Positions 56,299-64,000 of a stretch of 64,000 nt of DNA are shown here, piece after piece; position 1 is the stretch's first letter; each line of letters begins with the position of its first letter. Origin of the DNA: Alkalicoccobacillus gibsonii (GTDB lineage Bacteria > Bacillota > Bacilli > Bacillales > Bacillaceae_D); assembly GCF_016798245.1 (NCBI RefSeq), contig NZ_JAEUZA010000001.1, forward strand, positions 1,210,032 through 1,274,031, read 5' to 3'. Made by a program: the position numbers and the translations under genes. The notes below the pieces were generated by a model. That model made no database searches and was not told the origin of the DNA. It was given only the letters and a program-made list of their open reading frames with translations.

Positions 56299-56793
56299 TT
56301 ATTTTTGAATCTCTTTTACGATATGGCTAAGCTGGGGAATAATAAGCTTCTCCATTGCTATCTTTACGGCACCTGTAGAACCTGGCATGGAAAAAAGGGC
56401 GGTATCATTTGCTGTCCCGGCAATCGCTCTCGAGAGCATGGCAGCCGGACCAATATCATATTCATAGCTAACATAACGAAATAACTCTCCAAAGCCAGGT
56501 AGTTCTTTCTCTAATATGGCTTCTACAACCTCGTATGTTACGTCACGTTTGGAAATACCAGTACCGCCATTTAACAAAATGGCCTCTGTCTCTGATTGCT
56601 CTAACCCTTTATGAATCGCTGTTTGAATAGCTGAGCGATCATCTGTAACGATTTGATAGTCAATCACTTGATGACCAGCAAGTTGTAGAATGTCTTTAAT
56701 CGTTTGGCCACTCTTATCTGTCTCCGCTGTACGAGTGTCACTTACCGTAATCACACAACAAGTCACCGGCTGTTTAGCAATATGCTCCGACAT
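56299..56793 (-). CDS. moaB: Molybdenum cofactor biosynthesis protein MoaB
   Basis: A 164-residue MogA/MoaB-fold protein that adenylylates molybdopterin before metal insertion. Motifs: CVITVSDTR, LNGGTGISKRDVT and SMPGSTGAVKIAM. It follows moaA by 17 bases. The 127-base gap to fdhF allows a separate fdhF promoter. Confidence 0.93.
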   Translation of the reverse strand: MSEHIAKQPVTCCVITVSDTRTAETDKSGQTIKDILQLAGHQVIDYQIVTDDRSAIQTAIHKGLEQSETEAILLNGGTGISKRDVTYEVVEAILEKELPGFGELFRYVSYEYDIGPAAMLSRAIAGTANDTALFSMPGSTGAVKIAMEKLIIPQLSHIVKEIQK

Positions 56794-56810
56794 TCCTTCA
56801 CTCCTTCCAC

Positions 56811-57818
56811 TTATCCTCCAATATAGGACATCTCTATTTTAGATCTGTTAGCTGCTACTTGCTCTGTTCGCTCATCTGAGTAACGGTCCGTGCGCGCCTG
56901 CCAAACTTCTTTTAAAAGATGTTCCAGTTCATCATTTGATGTTCCTCTTACTAATGCTTTAAGATCATGACCTTTTGTCGCAAACAAACATGTATAGAGC
57001 TTTCCGTCTACAGATACCCTTGCTCTTGTGCATGACTGACAAAAGGAATGGGAAACCGATGAAATGACTCCAACTTCACCTGATCCATCTATGAATTCAT
57101 AACGCGAAGCGACTTCACCATAGTAAGCAGCGTCGATGGGCTTTACTCCGAAATGAGAATCTAACAGACTAACAATTTCAGCTTTGGTCACAACTGAATC
57201 GAATTTCCATCCATTTGTGCAGCCGACATCCATGAATTCAATATAACGAAGCGTCACATTTTTATCTTTAAAGTAAGCGGCCATAGGAACGATTTGGTGA
57301 TCATTCACGCCTTTTTGAACCACCATATTGACCTTCACACCAAGTCCTGCTGATTGTGCAGCTTTAATTCCTTTTAGAACTGGTTTAATTCCAACTGATC
57401 GTCCATTCATTTTCTTAAAAACATCTTCGTCAATGGCATCAAGGCTCACATTCACACGTTTTAGACCTGCTTTTTTTAATGCTTCAGCGTGTTTAGGTAG
57501 ATAAACAGCATTTGTTGTAAGAGCTACATCATGAATCCCCGATATCTTGTTAAGCCTCTCTATTAAAATCGGTAAGTCCTTGCGAAGAAGTGGTTCTCCT
57601 CCAGTGATTCGGACCTTCTCCACTCCAAGAGAAGCTGATACTTCCACGACCTTTACAATCTCATCAAACGTTAAATACTCTTCCTTGGGTAAAAATGTAT
57701 AATCGGGTCCAAAGATCTCTGCAGGCATGCAGTAAGAACACCTAAAGTTACATTGGTCCGTGACTGAAATGCGAATATCTCGAAGTGGCCGTCCTAATGT
57801 ATCTTTTACAGAAGCCAT
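56811..57818 (-). CDS. moaA: GTP 3',8-cyclase MoaA
   Basis: A 335-residue radical SAM enzyme for the first step of molybdopterin synthesis. The SAM cluster is Cys23, Cys27 and Cys30 ([10 protein letters not shown]); the second cluster uses [18 protein letters not shown] near residue 265. The C-terminal end is MSYIGG, the double-glycine tail required for activity. The TAG/TAA context and a 14-base gap link it to mobA. Confidence 0.95.
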   Translation of the reverse strand: MASVKDTLGRPLRDIRISVTDQCNFRCSYCMPAEIFGPDYTFLPKEEYLTFDEIVKVVEVSASLGVEKVRITGGEPLLRKDLPILIERLNKISGIHDVALTTNAVYLPKHAEALKKAGLKRVNVSLDAIDEDVFKKMNGRSVGIKPVLKGIKAAQSAGLGVKVNMVVQKGVNDHQIVPMAAYFKDKNVTLRYIEFMDVGCTNGWKFDSVVTKAEIVSLLDSHFGVKPIDAAYYGEVASRYEFIDGSGEVGVISSVSHSFCQSCTRARVSVDGKLYTCLFATKGHDLKALVRGTSNDELEHLLKEVWQARTDRYSDERTEQVAANRSKIEMSYIGG

Positions 57819-57832
57819 TCTTTCACTCCTTC

Positions 57833-58450
57833 CTACCTATTCGATCTTTGATGGAGCAATTGCTCATAGGTCAATGGATCATTGACATTTTGAAAAACTG
57901 CGGGTGAAACCACTAGTTCTTCTTCCGACCAATACCTTGTTTGTACATTTTGAAATAAATCTGACATGCGGTAATGGTTGTTTTGTAGTTGATGATAGAT
58001 GCTCTCTTTGCACGATGAGTGATATAGAGCCGATAGTGGTTGAATTCGTCCCTCTATAAATGGGATATGCGCATGAAAGCTTGTATTTTTAGTACATTTA
58101 ATAAGTTGGTTGATTGTATATGCGTTCATAAGCGGCATATCAACTGCAAGCACCACGTACCATTCTGCTTGTATAGCATTCATGGCTGAATAGATTCCAG
58201 CGAGTGGCCCCGAACCTGCAAATTCAGCTTCATCTTCAATCACAATGGTGGTTTCATGTAGTAGCAAACTCTCTTTAAGTTCAGGCTTCGTTACGATCAT
58301 CACTTGATCAACGGAAGGCTCTAAAATGGATATAGCCCTTTGATAAAAGGGTTGACCATTAAATGGGGCCATAGCTTTTTGACCATGGAACCTTGAAGAT
58401 GCACCACCGGCTAAAACGACCCCCGCAAAGGTTACATCAAAAGAACTCAT
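57833..58450 (-). CDS. mobA: Molybdenum cofactor guanylyltransferase MobA
   Basis: A 205-residue enzyme joining GMP to molybdopterin to form the MGD cofactor used by FdhF. Nucleotide-binding motif: [18 protein letters not shown]; further [25 protein letters not shown]. Its ribosome binding site GGTGGG is formed by the last Gly-Gly codons of moaD. Confidence 0.92.
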   Translation of the reverse strand: MSSFDVTFAGVVLAGGASSRFHGQKAMAPFNGQPFYQRAISILEPSVDQVMIVTKPELKESLLLHETTIVIEDEAEFAGSGPLAGIYSAMNAIQAEWYVVLAVDMPLMNAYTINQLIKCTKNTSFHAHIPFIEGRIQPLSALYHSSCKESIYHQLQNNHYRMSDLFQNVQTRYWSEEELVVSPAVFQNVNDPLTYEQLLHQRSNR

Positions 58451-58452
58451 GA

Positions 58453-58683
58453 TTACCCACCACTTACTGGAGGGATTAACGCAATGATATCACCAGGCTT
58501 TACCATTGTATCAAGACTCGCATATTCTTCATTCACAGCAATCATAACGGACTCTAAAGAAATAGCATGCCTTTGTTCAATTAAATCAATAATCTTTGAA
58601 ACAGTCGTATTTTCGTAATCAAACTCAAGATTATGCTTACCTATTTGCTCTTCTATACTAGCAAAACATTTAACGGTGATCAT
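58453..58683 (-). CDS. moaD: Molybdopterin synthase small subunit MoaD
   Basis: A 76-residue ubiquitin-like sulfur carrier, MITVKCFASIEEQ..., ending PPVSGG; the C-terminal Gly-Gly carries the thiocarboxylate. The ATG at 58683 is set by GGAGGG 8 bases upstream and by family length; the ORF extends 57 codons further upstream into moaE in another frame. It overlaps moaE by 14 bases. Confidence 0.95.
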   Translation of the reverse strand: MITVKCFASIEEQIGKHNLEFDYENTTVSKIIDLIEQRHAISLESVMIAVNEEYASLDTMVKPGDIIALIPPVSGG

Positions 58684-59140
58684 CTTCTTTTCCCTCCTTT
58701 GGCACTCCGGAAACTGTTTCAAGCTGATTTCCGATCCATTCACTTCCATCTTCCCACTGTTCCTTTTTCCAAATTGGGACAATTTGTTTAATGCGTTCAA
58801 TTGCATATTCGTTTGCCAAATAGGCGTCTTTACGATGAGGTGTAGAGACAGCAATCACGACCGCAATATCAGATATTTGAAGATGACCCGTCCGGTGCCA
58901 GATAGCGGTTGTTGCATCTGGCCACCTCTCCTTAATTTCGTCTCCAATTCGCTTTAGCTGCTTTTCTGCCATCGCTTCATACGCTTGGTAATGCAAAGAA
59001 ATTGTTTTTCTACCATATGTAAGCTCGCGAACAGTCCCTGTAAATGTCACGATAGCACCAGCGTTTCGATCAACGACCATGTTTGAGACGGCTTCCATGC
59101 TTAATTCTTGATCAGTTACACAAAACAATGGTTCAGTCAT
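58670..59140 (-). CDS. moaE: Molybdopterin synthase large subunit MoaE
   Basis: A 156-residue subunit that with MoaD converts cyclic pyranopterin to molybdopterin. Motifs: GAIVTFTGTVRE, LHYQAYEAMAEKQL, HRTGHLQISDIAVVIAVSTPHR and the active-site lysine in PIWKKEQW. It overlaps mobB by 8 bases and moaD by 14. Confidence 0.95.
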   Translation of the reverse strand: MTEPLFCVTDQELSMEAVSNMVVDRNAGAIVTFTGTVRELTYGRKTISLHYQAYEAMAEKQLKRIGDEIKERWPDATTAIWHRTGHLQISDIAVVIAVSTPHRKDAYLANEYAIERIKQIVPIWKKEQWEDGSEWIGNQLETVSGVPKEGKEDDHR

Positions 59141-59660
59141 GTAATCGTTGCCTCCTTATGTAATCCATAATCCATGGTATGTATGATGCTGCTTCATCCT
59201 TTGAAAAGCTTGGATAGGGTATTTTTACATTCGTTTGATCTTCGGTTAAGACGGCCACAATGTTTGTTAGATCTAGAAGTGATTGATCGTCTTGATTTCG
59301 GAGTAACACCATTTTCGGATAAGACAACTTCTTATATCCTTCAATAAGAATAAGATCAAGCGGCCAGTTTTCAAGTACGTGTAACGAAGAAGCTAGATCT
59401 CCTTTGGGAACAGTGGCTTGAAGATAAAGTGAGCCGGCACCTTCTACCGCACTGACTGTTGCGCCATGTTGAAAATGTTGTTCACTATCGTTTTTGGCTA
59501 AAGGTGCATCTGGTACACCTCCATGTCCGTGATGTTTAATCGTCCCAACTTCTAACTTATGCTTTACTGCTTCTTGTATTAATTGATTCATTAGTGTGGT
59601 TTTCCCGCTGTTTTTAAATCCAACGATTTGAATAATGATTGGCTTTATGCCCACGGCCAT
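59133..59660 (-). CDS. mobB: Molybdopterin-guanine dinucleotide adapter MobB
   Basis: A 175-residue GTP-binding protein with a P-loop at about 14-22 (GFKNSGKTT), the KHHGHGG motif and LILIEGYKKLSYPKM. It assists MobA in MGD formation. It overlaps moeA by 16 bases and moaE by 8. Confidence 0.92.
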   Translation of the reverse strand: MAVGIKPIIIQIVGFKNSGKTTLMNQLIQEAVKHKLEVGTIKHHGHGGVPDAPLAKNDSEQHFQHGATVSAVEGAGSLYLQATVPKGDLASSLHVLENWPLDLILIEGYKKLSYPKMVLLRNQDDQSLLDLTNIVAVLTEDQTNVKIPYPSFSKDEAASYIPWIMDYIRRQRLHD

Positions 59661-60916
59661 TCACTGCCTCTGTCTGTTTCAAGTAATAGCACGTCAACCT
59701 TATCTCCTGTCTTAAACCCTCTTGTTCCTCCAGGCAGCACCATAAATGCGTCCGTTTTGGCCAAGCTGCTTACGGCACTCGATTTGTTAAAGCCACTTGG
59801 TGCGACGTGGATTTGATCTCGTTGATACTGGATCGTACTCCGCACAAATCGCGTAAACGGATTCGCTTTTGGAACATCCTCTGCTAAGGTTGCTTTCACT
59901 TTTGGCAAATGTGGTAAAGGATCGTTCATGATGGTTCGAATAATTGGACGGACAAACAACTCAAATCCTACATAACATGCCGATGGATTCCCTGACAGTC
60001 CATAGAGTAAAGTGTCCTCCCAAACGGCTACCGTTGTTACACTGCCTGGTCTCATTGCAATTTTGTTGAACAGAACGCTCGCCCCAAGCTTTTCATATAC
60101 TTCAGGCAGAAGATCAAAATCCCCAACGGATACGCCTCCTGTAGTCAGAAGCATATCAACCTGACTCGCTGCACGTTTTACCTGTTCAAAACAAAGCTCA
60201 AATTCATCAGGCAAACTGCCGAAATAATGGGGAACCGCACCAGCTCGTTCGATTTGAGCGAGCAGCATATGTGTATTGCTGTTTCGAATCTTACCGGGTT
60301 CAAGCGAATCTCCAAGCTCTAATAATTCAGATCCTGTTGCAAACACACCAACTGTTGGGCGTTTCGCTACTTTTACCCTTTCATAACCAAATGTCGCTAG
60401 TAGAGCAATCGTTCCAGGATTAATTCTTGTCCCTTTTTCAATCAGAACTGTTCCCTCAGTGACGTCTTCACCCTTGTACGAAATGTTATGCCCAGATGGA
60501 AAGCTCCGCTTAATCGACATAAAGGAGCCTTGTTCATTTGTATAAGCTTGAGCCAACTCAAGCATCACAATTGCATCACATTCCTCTGGCATTTGCGCCC
60601 CAGTCATAATCCGAACCGCTTGATGGGATTGGACTTTTTTTGAACAAACAGATCCTGCTCCAACTGTTTCAATCACTTCAAATGTTATAGGGTTATCCCT
60701 TGTAGCCTCTGTTGAATCGCTTGAGATAATGGCAAAACCATCGTATGGCGAGCGATCAAACGGAGGCACCGGATGTGTAGCTACTAAGTCTTCAGCTAAC
60801 GTACGACCATACGCTTCATGCAAATGTACGTCTTCTCCATGTTGTTGCTTTATAGAAACATTCATCACCTTACGAACGGCTTCATGAACTGGGATCGGTG
60901 TACGTTTTTCTACCAT
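59645..60916 (-). CDS. moeA: Molybdopterin molybdenumtransferase MoeA
   Basis: A 423-residue enzyme inserting molybdenum into adenylylated molybdopterin. Motifs: PPFDRSPYDGFAI, VRIMTGAQMPEECDAIVMLE, GVFATGSELLELGD, TTGGVSVGDFD and GLSGNPSACYVGFELFV. The start at 60916 follows GGAGTG and matches the family start; the ORF runs 32 codons further upstream without support. It is the first gene of the minus-strand Moco unit and is divergent from moaC. Confidence 0.94.
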   Translation of the reverse strand: MVEKRTPIPVHEAVRKVMNVSIKQQHGEDVHLHEAYGRTLAEDLVATHPVPPFDRSPYDGFAIISSDSTEATRDNPITFEVIETVGAGSVCSKKVQSHQAVRIMTGAQMPEECDAIVMLELAQAYTNEQGSFMSIKRSFPSGHNISYKGEDVTEGTVLIEKGTRINPGTIALLATFGYERVKVAKRPTVGVFATGSELLELGDSLEPGKIRNSNTHMLLAQIERAGAVPHYFGSLPDEFELCFEQVKRAASQVDMLLTTGGVSVGDFDLLPEVYEKLGASVLFNKIAMRPGSVTTVAVWEDTLLYGLSGNPSACYVGFELFVRPIIRTIMNDPLPHLPKVKATLAEDVPKANPFTRFVRSTIQYQRDQIHVAPSGFNKSSAVSSLAKTDAFMVLPGGTRGFKTGDKVDVLLLETDRGSEWPWA

Positions 60917-60998
60917 ATGTCTCACTCCTGTCTTACGATAAATTCTATCTATGATACAATAACTTGCAAACAAAAAACGAATGAGGTGTCTAGTCAAC

Positions 60999-61490
60999 AT
61001 GTCTGAATTCACACATTTTAACCATCAAGGTCGTGCCAAAATGGTCGATATAACAACTAAAGAAGAAAGCTCAAGATGCGCCATTGCACAGTCTAGCATT
61101 ACTGTTAATCAAGCCATCTATGAAGGTATTACCTCGAATCAAATGAAAAAAGGAGATGTATTAGCAGTTGCCCAAGTGGCAGGTATTATGGCGGCTAAAC
61201 AAACATCAACCATGATTCCAATGTGTCACCCTATACCAATTAGCGGTGTAGATATCCAATTTGAATGGATAGAAAAGGACTCATCCTTTCAGCTGCAAAT
61301 CCAAGTCACTGTTAAAACAAAAGGAAGTACGGGAGTTGAAATGGAGGCATTGACCGCTGCCAGCGTATGTGCACTAACTGTATATGATATGTGTAAAGCC
61401 CTAGACAAAGGCATGGTCATAGGTCAAACCTATCTTACTCACAAATCTGGAGGAAAAACAGGAGACTTCGACCGCTCTTCCATTGATTAA
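60999..61490 (+). CDS. moaC: Cyclic pyranopterin monophosphate synthase MoaC
   Basis: A 163-residue enzyme acting right after MoaA. Motifs: [46 protein letters not shown] and [26 protein letters not shown], with the tail [12 protein letters not shown]. The ATG at 60999 has GAGGTG about 11 bases upstream. It is divergent from moeA with 82 bases between, so the two promoters overlap. Confidence 0.95.
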   Translation: MSEFTHFNHQGRAKMVDITTKEESSRCAIAQSSITVNQAIYEGITSNQMKKGDVLAVAQVAGIMAAKQTSTMIPMCHPIPISGVDIQFEWIEKDSSFQLQIQVTVKTKGSTGVEMEALTAASVCALTVYDMCKALDKGMVIGQTYLTHKSGGKTGDFDRSSID

Positions 61491-61625
61491 ACCTTTTTAC
61501 TAGTTTCGCACAGATTAGCTAAGGAAGAAACGAAAAACCATCGCTACCATCTAGCCTTTTGAATCTAATCTATTTTTACTATGACTTTTGATGTATGATA
61601 AAAGAAGGACAAAGGAGGTTTTAGC

Positions 61626-62318
61626 ATGAAATATATGATGACTCTCATATCCATGTCAATACTCTTACTCGCCGCATGTGGTCAAACACCTGCTGAGACA
61701 AGCTCTGCAGAAGCCAAACCCGCTGAACAAGTGAGTGAGTCAGAATCAACAGATCAACAAAATGAAGATGAAGAAACAATGGATGCTGAAACAGAAGAAG
61801 AAAATCAAGACACAGAAAATGCAACTGATGCCGAAAACTCCGAGACAGGGTCAACAGAGGAAACGGAAACAGAGACCACTTCTACAGAAACAGAATCTGC
61901 TGTGACTGCTGCAGGAACTTCTGATGCTGACGCGGAAACAGAAGTAGACGATGAGCAAGTAACAACTGAAACAGATCAAGGCGTTGATGAAATCGCTGAT
62001 CCATCGTATACAGAAGTAACAAGCGATGATTATCAGGATCAGATTGCAACACTTAAGAATCAATTCCAAAACCAACTACTTTCTATTGAACTTGAGAATG
62101 GTGAGGATTGGGGCTATGTGTATGCAGTCGTAACAGACGGTTTAAAACTACCATCTGATGAAGAGCGAGAATTTCATCTGCTACAAATGGCAGAAGCGAT
62201 CACAGAGCAGCTTGACCTTAAGGCACAGGCACCAGGTGGGACCATAACCTTTGTATATGAAGATCAATCCGTACTTGGGATCTACCATACAGAAGATGGA
62301 TCCATTGGTTATCCTTAA
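61626..62318 (+). CDS. Acidic lipoprotein of unknown function
   Basis: A 230-residue lipoprotein, lipobox LAAC at about 15-18, AAAGGAGG before the ATG. A Glu/Thr/Asp-rich disordered stretch of about 110 residues precedes a compact C-terminal domain (IELENGEDWGYVYAVVTDGL, GGTITFVYEDQSVLGIY). Acidic exported proteins suit alkaliphilic life. No family is recognised. Confidence 0.8.
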   Translation: MKYMMTLISMSILLLAACGQTPAETSSAEAKPAEQVSESESTDQQNEDEETMDAETEEENQDTENATDAENSETGSTEETETETTSTETESAVTAAGTSDADAETEVDDEQVTTETDQGVDEIADPSYTEVTSDDYQDQIATLKNQFQNQLLSIELENGEDWGYVYAVVTDGLKLPSDEEREFHLLQMAEAITEQLDLKAQAPGGTITFVYEDQSVLGIYHTEDGSIGYP

Positions 62319-62322
62319 ACGT

Positions 62323-62360
62323 AAAAAGGAGCAGACATACTGAATGTCCGCTCCTTTTCT
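62323..62360. terminator. Terminator between the lipoprotein gene and csoR
   Basis: AAAAGGAGCAGACAT pairs with ATGTCCGCTCCTTTT (one mismatch). It lies between converging genes and can serve both. Confidence 0.9.
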
Positions 62361-62660
62361 TTATGACTTTGAAAAGCGTTCGACGACGCTCATTAATTCT
62401 TCAATCGCTTGATCACCGTTACCTTCTTTAATGGCATCAGCCACACAATGCTTTGAATGATCTTCAAGCAGTTGCAGACTTACCTTTTTCATCGCCGCAT
62501 TCACCGCTGAAATTTGCGTTAAAATATCTACGCAATACCGATCGTCTTCAACCATCTTTTGAATTCCACGTACCTGTCCTTCAATACGTTTTAACCGGTT
62601 CGACAACTGTTCTTTACTCATCGACGTACGATGATGAACTGTTTTATGATTATGCTCCAA
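62361..62660 (-). CDS. csoR: Copper-sensing repressor CsoR
   Basis: A 99-residue all-helical repressor. The Cu(I) ligands Cys43 (RYCVDIL), His68 and Cys72 (EDHSKHC) are all present and align with those of B. subtilis CsoR; NRLKRIEGQVRGIQKMV is the family signature. The start is TTG at 62660. In B. subtilis csoR precedes copZA, but here neither gene follows; the targets must lie elsewhere. Confidence 0.93.
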   Translation of the reverse strand: MEHNHKTVHHRTSMSKEQLSNRLKRIEGQVRGIQKMVEDDRYCVDILTQISAVNAAMKKVSLQLLEDHSKHCVADAIKEGNGDQAIEELMSVVERFSKS

Positions 62661-62773
62661 ACCATCACCTCGTTTTACCTTTACAATCCCGTTTTGTTGT
62701 CATAGTATACCATGATTTTGAATGCGTCGTCAGCTTAAGTATTGCTCCTGATCCTACATTGACACGCATAACC

Positions 62774-62782
62774 TGCTATAAT
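62774..62782 (+). promoter_or_regulatory. Extended -10 promoter of ykrA
   Basis: TGCTATAAT (62774-62782) is a consensus extended -10. TTGACA at 62759-62764 is only 12 bases upstream, too close to serve as its -35. Confidence 0.55.
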
Positions 62783-62828
62783 AAAGTGAGTGTGAGAGAA
62801 GAAAAAAGTAGATAAAGAGAGTGATACG

Positions 62829-63605
62829 ATGGAAAAGGCAATGATATTCTTTGATATTGATGGTACATTATACAACCATGAAAAGGAATTACCCGCTTCA
62901 ACGAAAAGATCGATCCAAGCACTTCAACAAGCTGGACACGAAGTAGCAATCGCTACTGGGCGCTCTCCATTTTTCTTCAAGGAGTTACGCGAGGAGCTTG
63001 GCATTGATTCATTTGTTAGCTTTAACGGACAATATGTAGTCTACAAGGGCGAAACCATTTACGCTAATCCGCTAGACTCTGAGGCTGTTGAAAAATTAAC
63101 AGAATTCGCCGCTACACGTAATCATCCCCTTGTGTATATGAATCATGAAACGATGCGCTCAAATATTGCAGACCACCCTGCTATAGAAGAAAGTTTAAAT
63201 AGTTTAAAGTTTCTGCCTCCGGAAAATGACCCACACTTCCATAAGGAAAGAGACCTTTATCAAACACTACTGTTCTGTACAGAGGGAGAAGAACAGGAAT
63301 ATAGTGAAGCGTTTGATAGCATTCGATTTGTACGCTGGCACCCTTCCTCTGTTGACGTCATTCCCGCTGAGGGTTCTAAGGCAATTGGAATTAGACATTT
63401 AATCGAAAAGCTTGGCTTTACGATGGATCAAGTCTATGCCTTTGGAGATGAGCGCAATGACCTTGAAATGCTAAGTGAAGCTGGTCACGGAGTAGCGATG
63501 GGGAACGCACCTCAGGTTGTAAAGGACGCAGCCCGTTACGTAACAAAAGCCGTTGATGAAGACGGCATCGAGCATGGCTTGAAGATGGTTGGATTGTTGG
63601 ATTAA
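62829..63605 (+). CDS. ykrA: HAD-superfamily Cof-type phosphatase YkrA
   Basis: A 258-residue phosphatase with HAD motif I FFDIDGTLYNHE, motif II ATGRSPFF, motif III lysine in EGSKAIGI and motif IV FGDERNDLEML. The large cap domain marks it as Cof type IIB. The sequence closely follows B. subtilis YkrA (SFVSFNGQYVVYKG, LKFLPPENDP). In B. subtilis ykrA lies beside defB and rpoY; here it is about 50 kb away. The substrate is unknown, probably a sugar phosphate or flavin. Confidence 0.9.
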   Translation: MEKAMIFFDIDGTLYNHEKELPASTKRSIQALQQAGHEVAIATGRSPFFFKELREELGIDSFVSFNGQYVVYKGETIYANPLDSEAVEKLTEFAATRNHPLVYMNHETMRSNIADHPAIEESLNSLKFLPPENDPHFHKERDLYQTLLFCTEGEEQEYSEAFDSIRFVRWHPSSVDVIPAEGSKAIGIRHLIEKLGFTMDQVYAFGDERNDLEMLSEAGHGVAMGNAPQVVKDAARYVTKAVDEDGIEHGLKMVGLLD

Positions 63606-63614
63606 TAGAATGGT

Positions 63615-63639
63615 AAAAGCCTCTTTTGTAGAGGCTTTT
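63615..63639 (+). terminator. Terminator of ykrA
   Basis: AAAAGCCTCT pairs with AGAGGCTTTT, followed by a T run. Confidence 0.93.
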
Positions 63640-63668
63640 TTGTTTGGGGATTTTGGGAGAATTACAAG

Positions 63669-64000
63669 GTTCTTGATTGGGAGGAGGTTCTCCTTGGTTC
63701 CTACTTCGCGGAGCTTGGTATTAGACTCTTTAATCTTGGTATCGAGGGGTAGTTCTTAATTTGGGTACCTCTCTTCTTGCTATCGGCCCTCTCTTCTTGG
63801 TGAGACCCCCGCTTTTTCTTGGTAGATTCAGCGTTCCTCTTGGTGAGGGGCTTGGGTTCTTGGTTTGTCTGCTGTTCTTCTTAGTGACACTCCGAACGTT
63901 CTTTCTAAAATGAAAAATGTTCATTTTTCCTTATGTCAGTGGAGGTTCTTGATTGGGAGGATGTTCTTCTTGGTTCCTACTGCGCGTGGCTTGGTATAAG
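63669..64000. repeat. Degenerate 21-bp tandem array with CTTGGT core
   Basis: CTTGGT, or a one- to two-base variant, occurs at 63672, 63693, 63714, 63735, 63755, 63776, 63796, 63818, 63839, 63859, 63880 and (weaker) 63901, then 63948, 63969 and 63990. Steps are 20-22 bases except one 47-base step. Most units end in TTCTT, so the conserved word is TTCTTGGT, with about 12 variable bases between. Units 1-3 (63669-63722) are repeated almost exactly at 63945-63998. No stable coding frame spans the array. It runs off the right edge. Confidence 0.8.

Noticed and set aside
62661..62760. CsoR operator upstream of csoR
   Set aside because: A GTATACC word near 62705 is only half of the known GC-rich CsoR palindrome, so I cannot support an autoregulatory site.
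63730..63924. 64-residue minus-strand ORF rich in Thr/Lys/Pro/Arg
   Set aside because: It is a translation of the 21-bp array; the frame is broken by stops on both sides and there is no ribosome binding site.
63669..64000. CRISPR array
   Set aside because: The conserved word is only about 8 bases and the intervals about 12 bases, far below CRISPR repeat and spacer lengths, and no cas gene is present.

Overview
The window comes from a low-GC, Gram-positive, endospore-forming member of the Bacillaceae. It is most likely an alkaliphile of the Shouchella/Alkalihalobacillus (Bacillus clausii-like) group. Evidence is the secreted subtilisin at 48862-50013, whose 269-residue mature part closely resembles the high-alkaline Savinase-type enzymes, the RNase J1/RpoY/PDH and ykuQ-V synteny with Bacillus subtilis, an AbrB-family regulator, a T-box leader, AGGAGG-type ribosome binding sites and frequent GTG/TTG starts. 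All functional statements are made by reading the sequence; no database search was run.

Layout. 1-4034: the 3' end of an arginine/lysine decarboxylase, an intergenic repeat element, a NodB deacetylase lipoprotein, a BCCT osmolyte transporter and a small lipoprotein. 4038-13283: the pyruvate dehydrogenase operon pdhABCD with ykyA, peptide deformylase, RNA polymerase epsilon (rpoY) and RNase J1 (rnjA), plus small ORFs. 13288-19049: the yku block (ykuV, ykuU, MscS channel, ykuS) and the acetyl-pathway diaminopimelate genes dapH / class III aminotransferase / dapL. 19123-26925: AEC transporter, HD-GYP protein, second MscS channel, YtkA-like lipoprotein, MATE pump, small membrane protein and an SOS-type polY2-yolD pair under two LexA-like boxes. 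26952-35280: accessory genes, namely GNAT, AbrB/Abh, TruA, a signal-less amidase, an AadK-like nucleotidyltransferase, a PadR-DUF2812 module with two clear operators, a truncated acetyltransferase, a kinase-like/Nudix pair and an ECF sigma/anti-sigma pair whose sigma gene looks frameshifted.

35469-48403: SulP transporter, T-box-controlled arginyl-tRNA synthetase, second copy of the repeat element, several small secreted or membrane proteins, an XRE/membrane protein pair beside a 42-bp perfect palindrome, the NAD salvage operon nrtR-pncA-pncB with a candidate operator, and tRNA-Val(GAC). 48429-51643: YrhK, subtilisin, LCP cell-wall ligase and a cupin. 51745-61490: a compact molybdenum cofactor and formate dehydrogenase cluster (moeA-mobB-moaE-moaD-mobA-moaA-moaB, then fdhF-DUF1641-fdhD, with divergent moaC), which would make the cofactor and the enzyme that uses it. 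61626-63605: acidic lipoprotein, CsoR copper repressor and YkrA phosphatase.

The most unusual feature is at the right edge (63669-64000): a degenerate array in which a CTTGGT core recurs every 20-22 bases with variable sequence in between. The array has a higher-order duplication and runs off the window. It matches no gene or element type that I can name.
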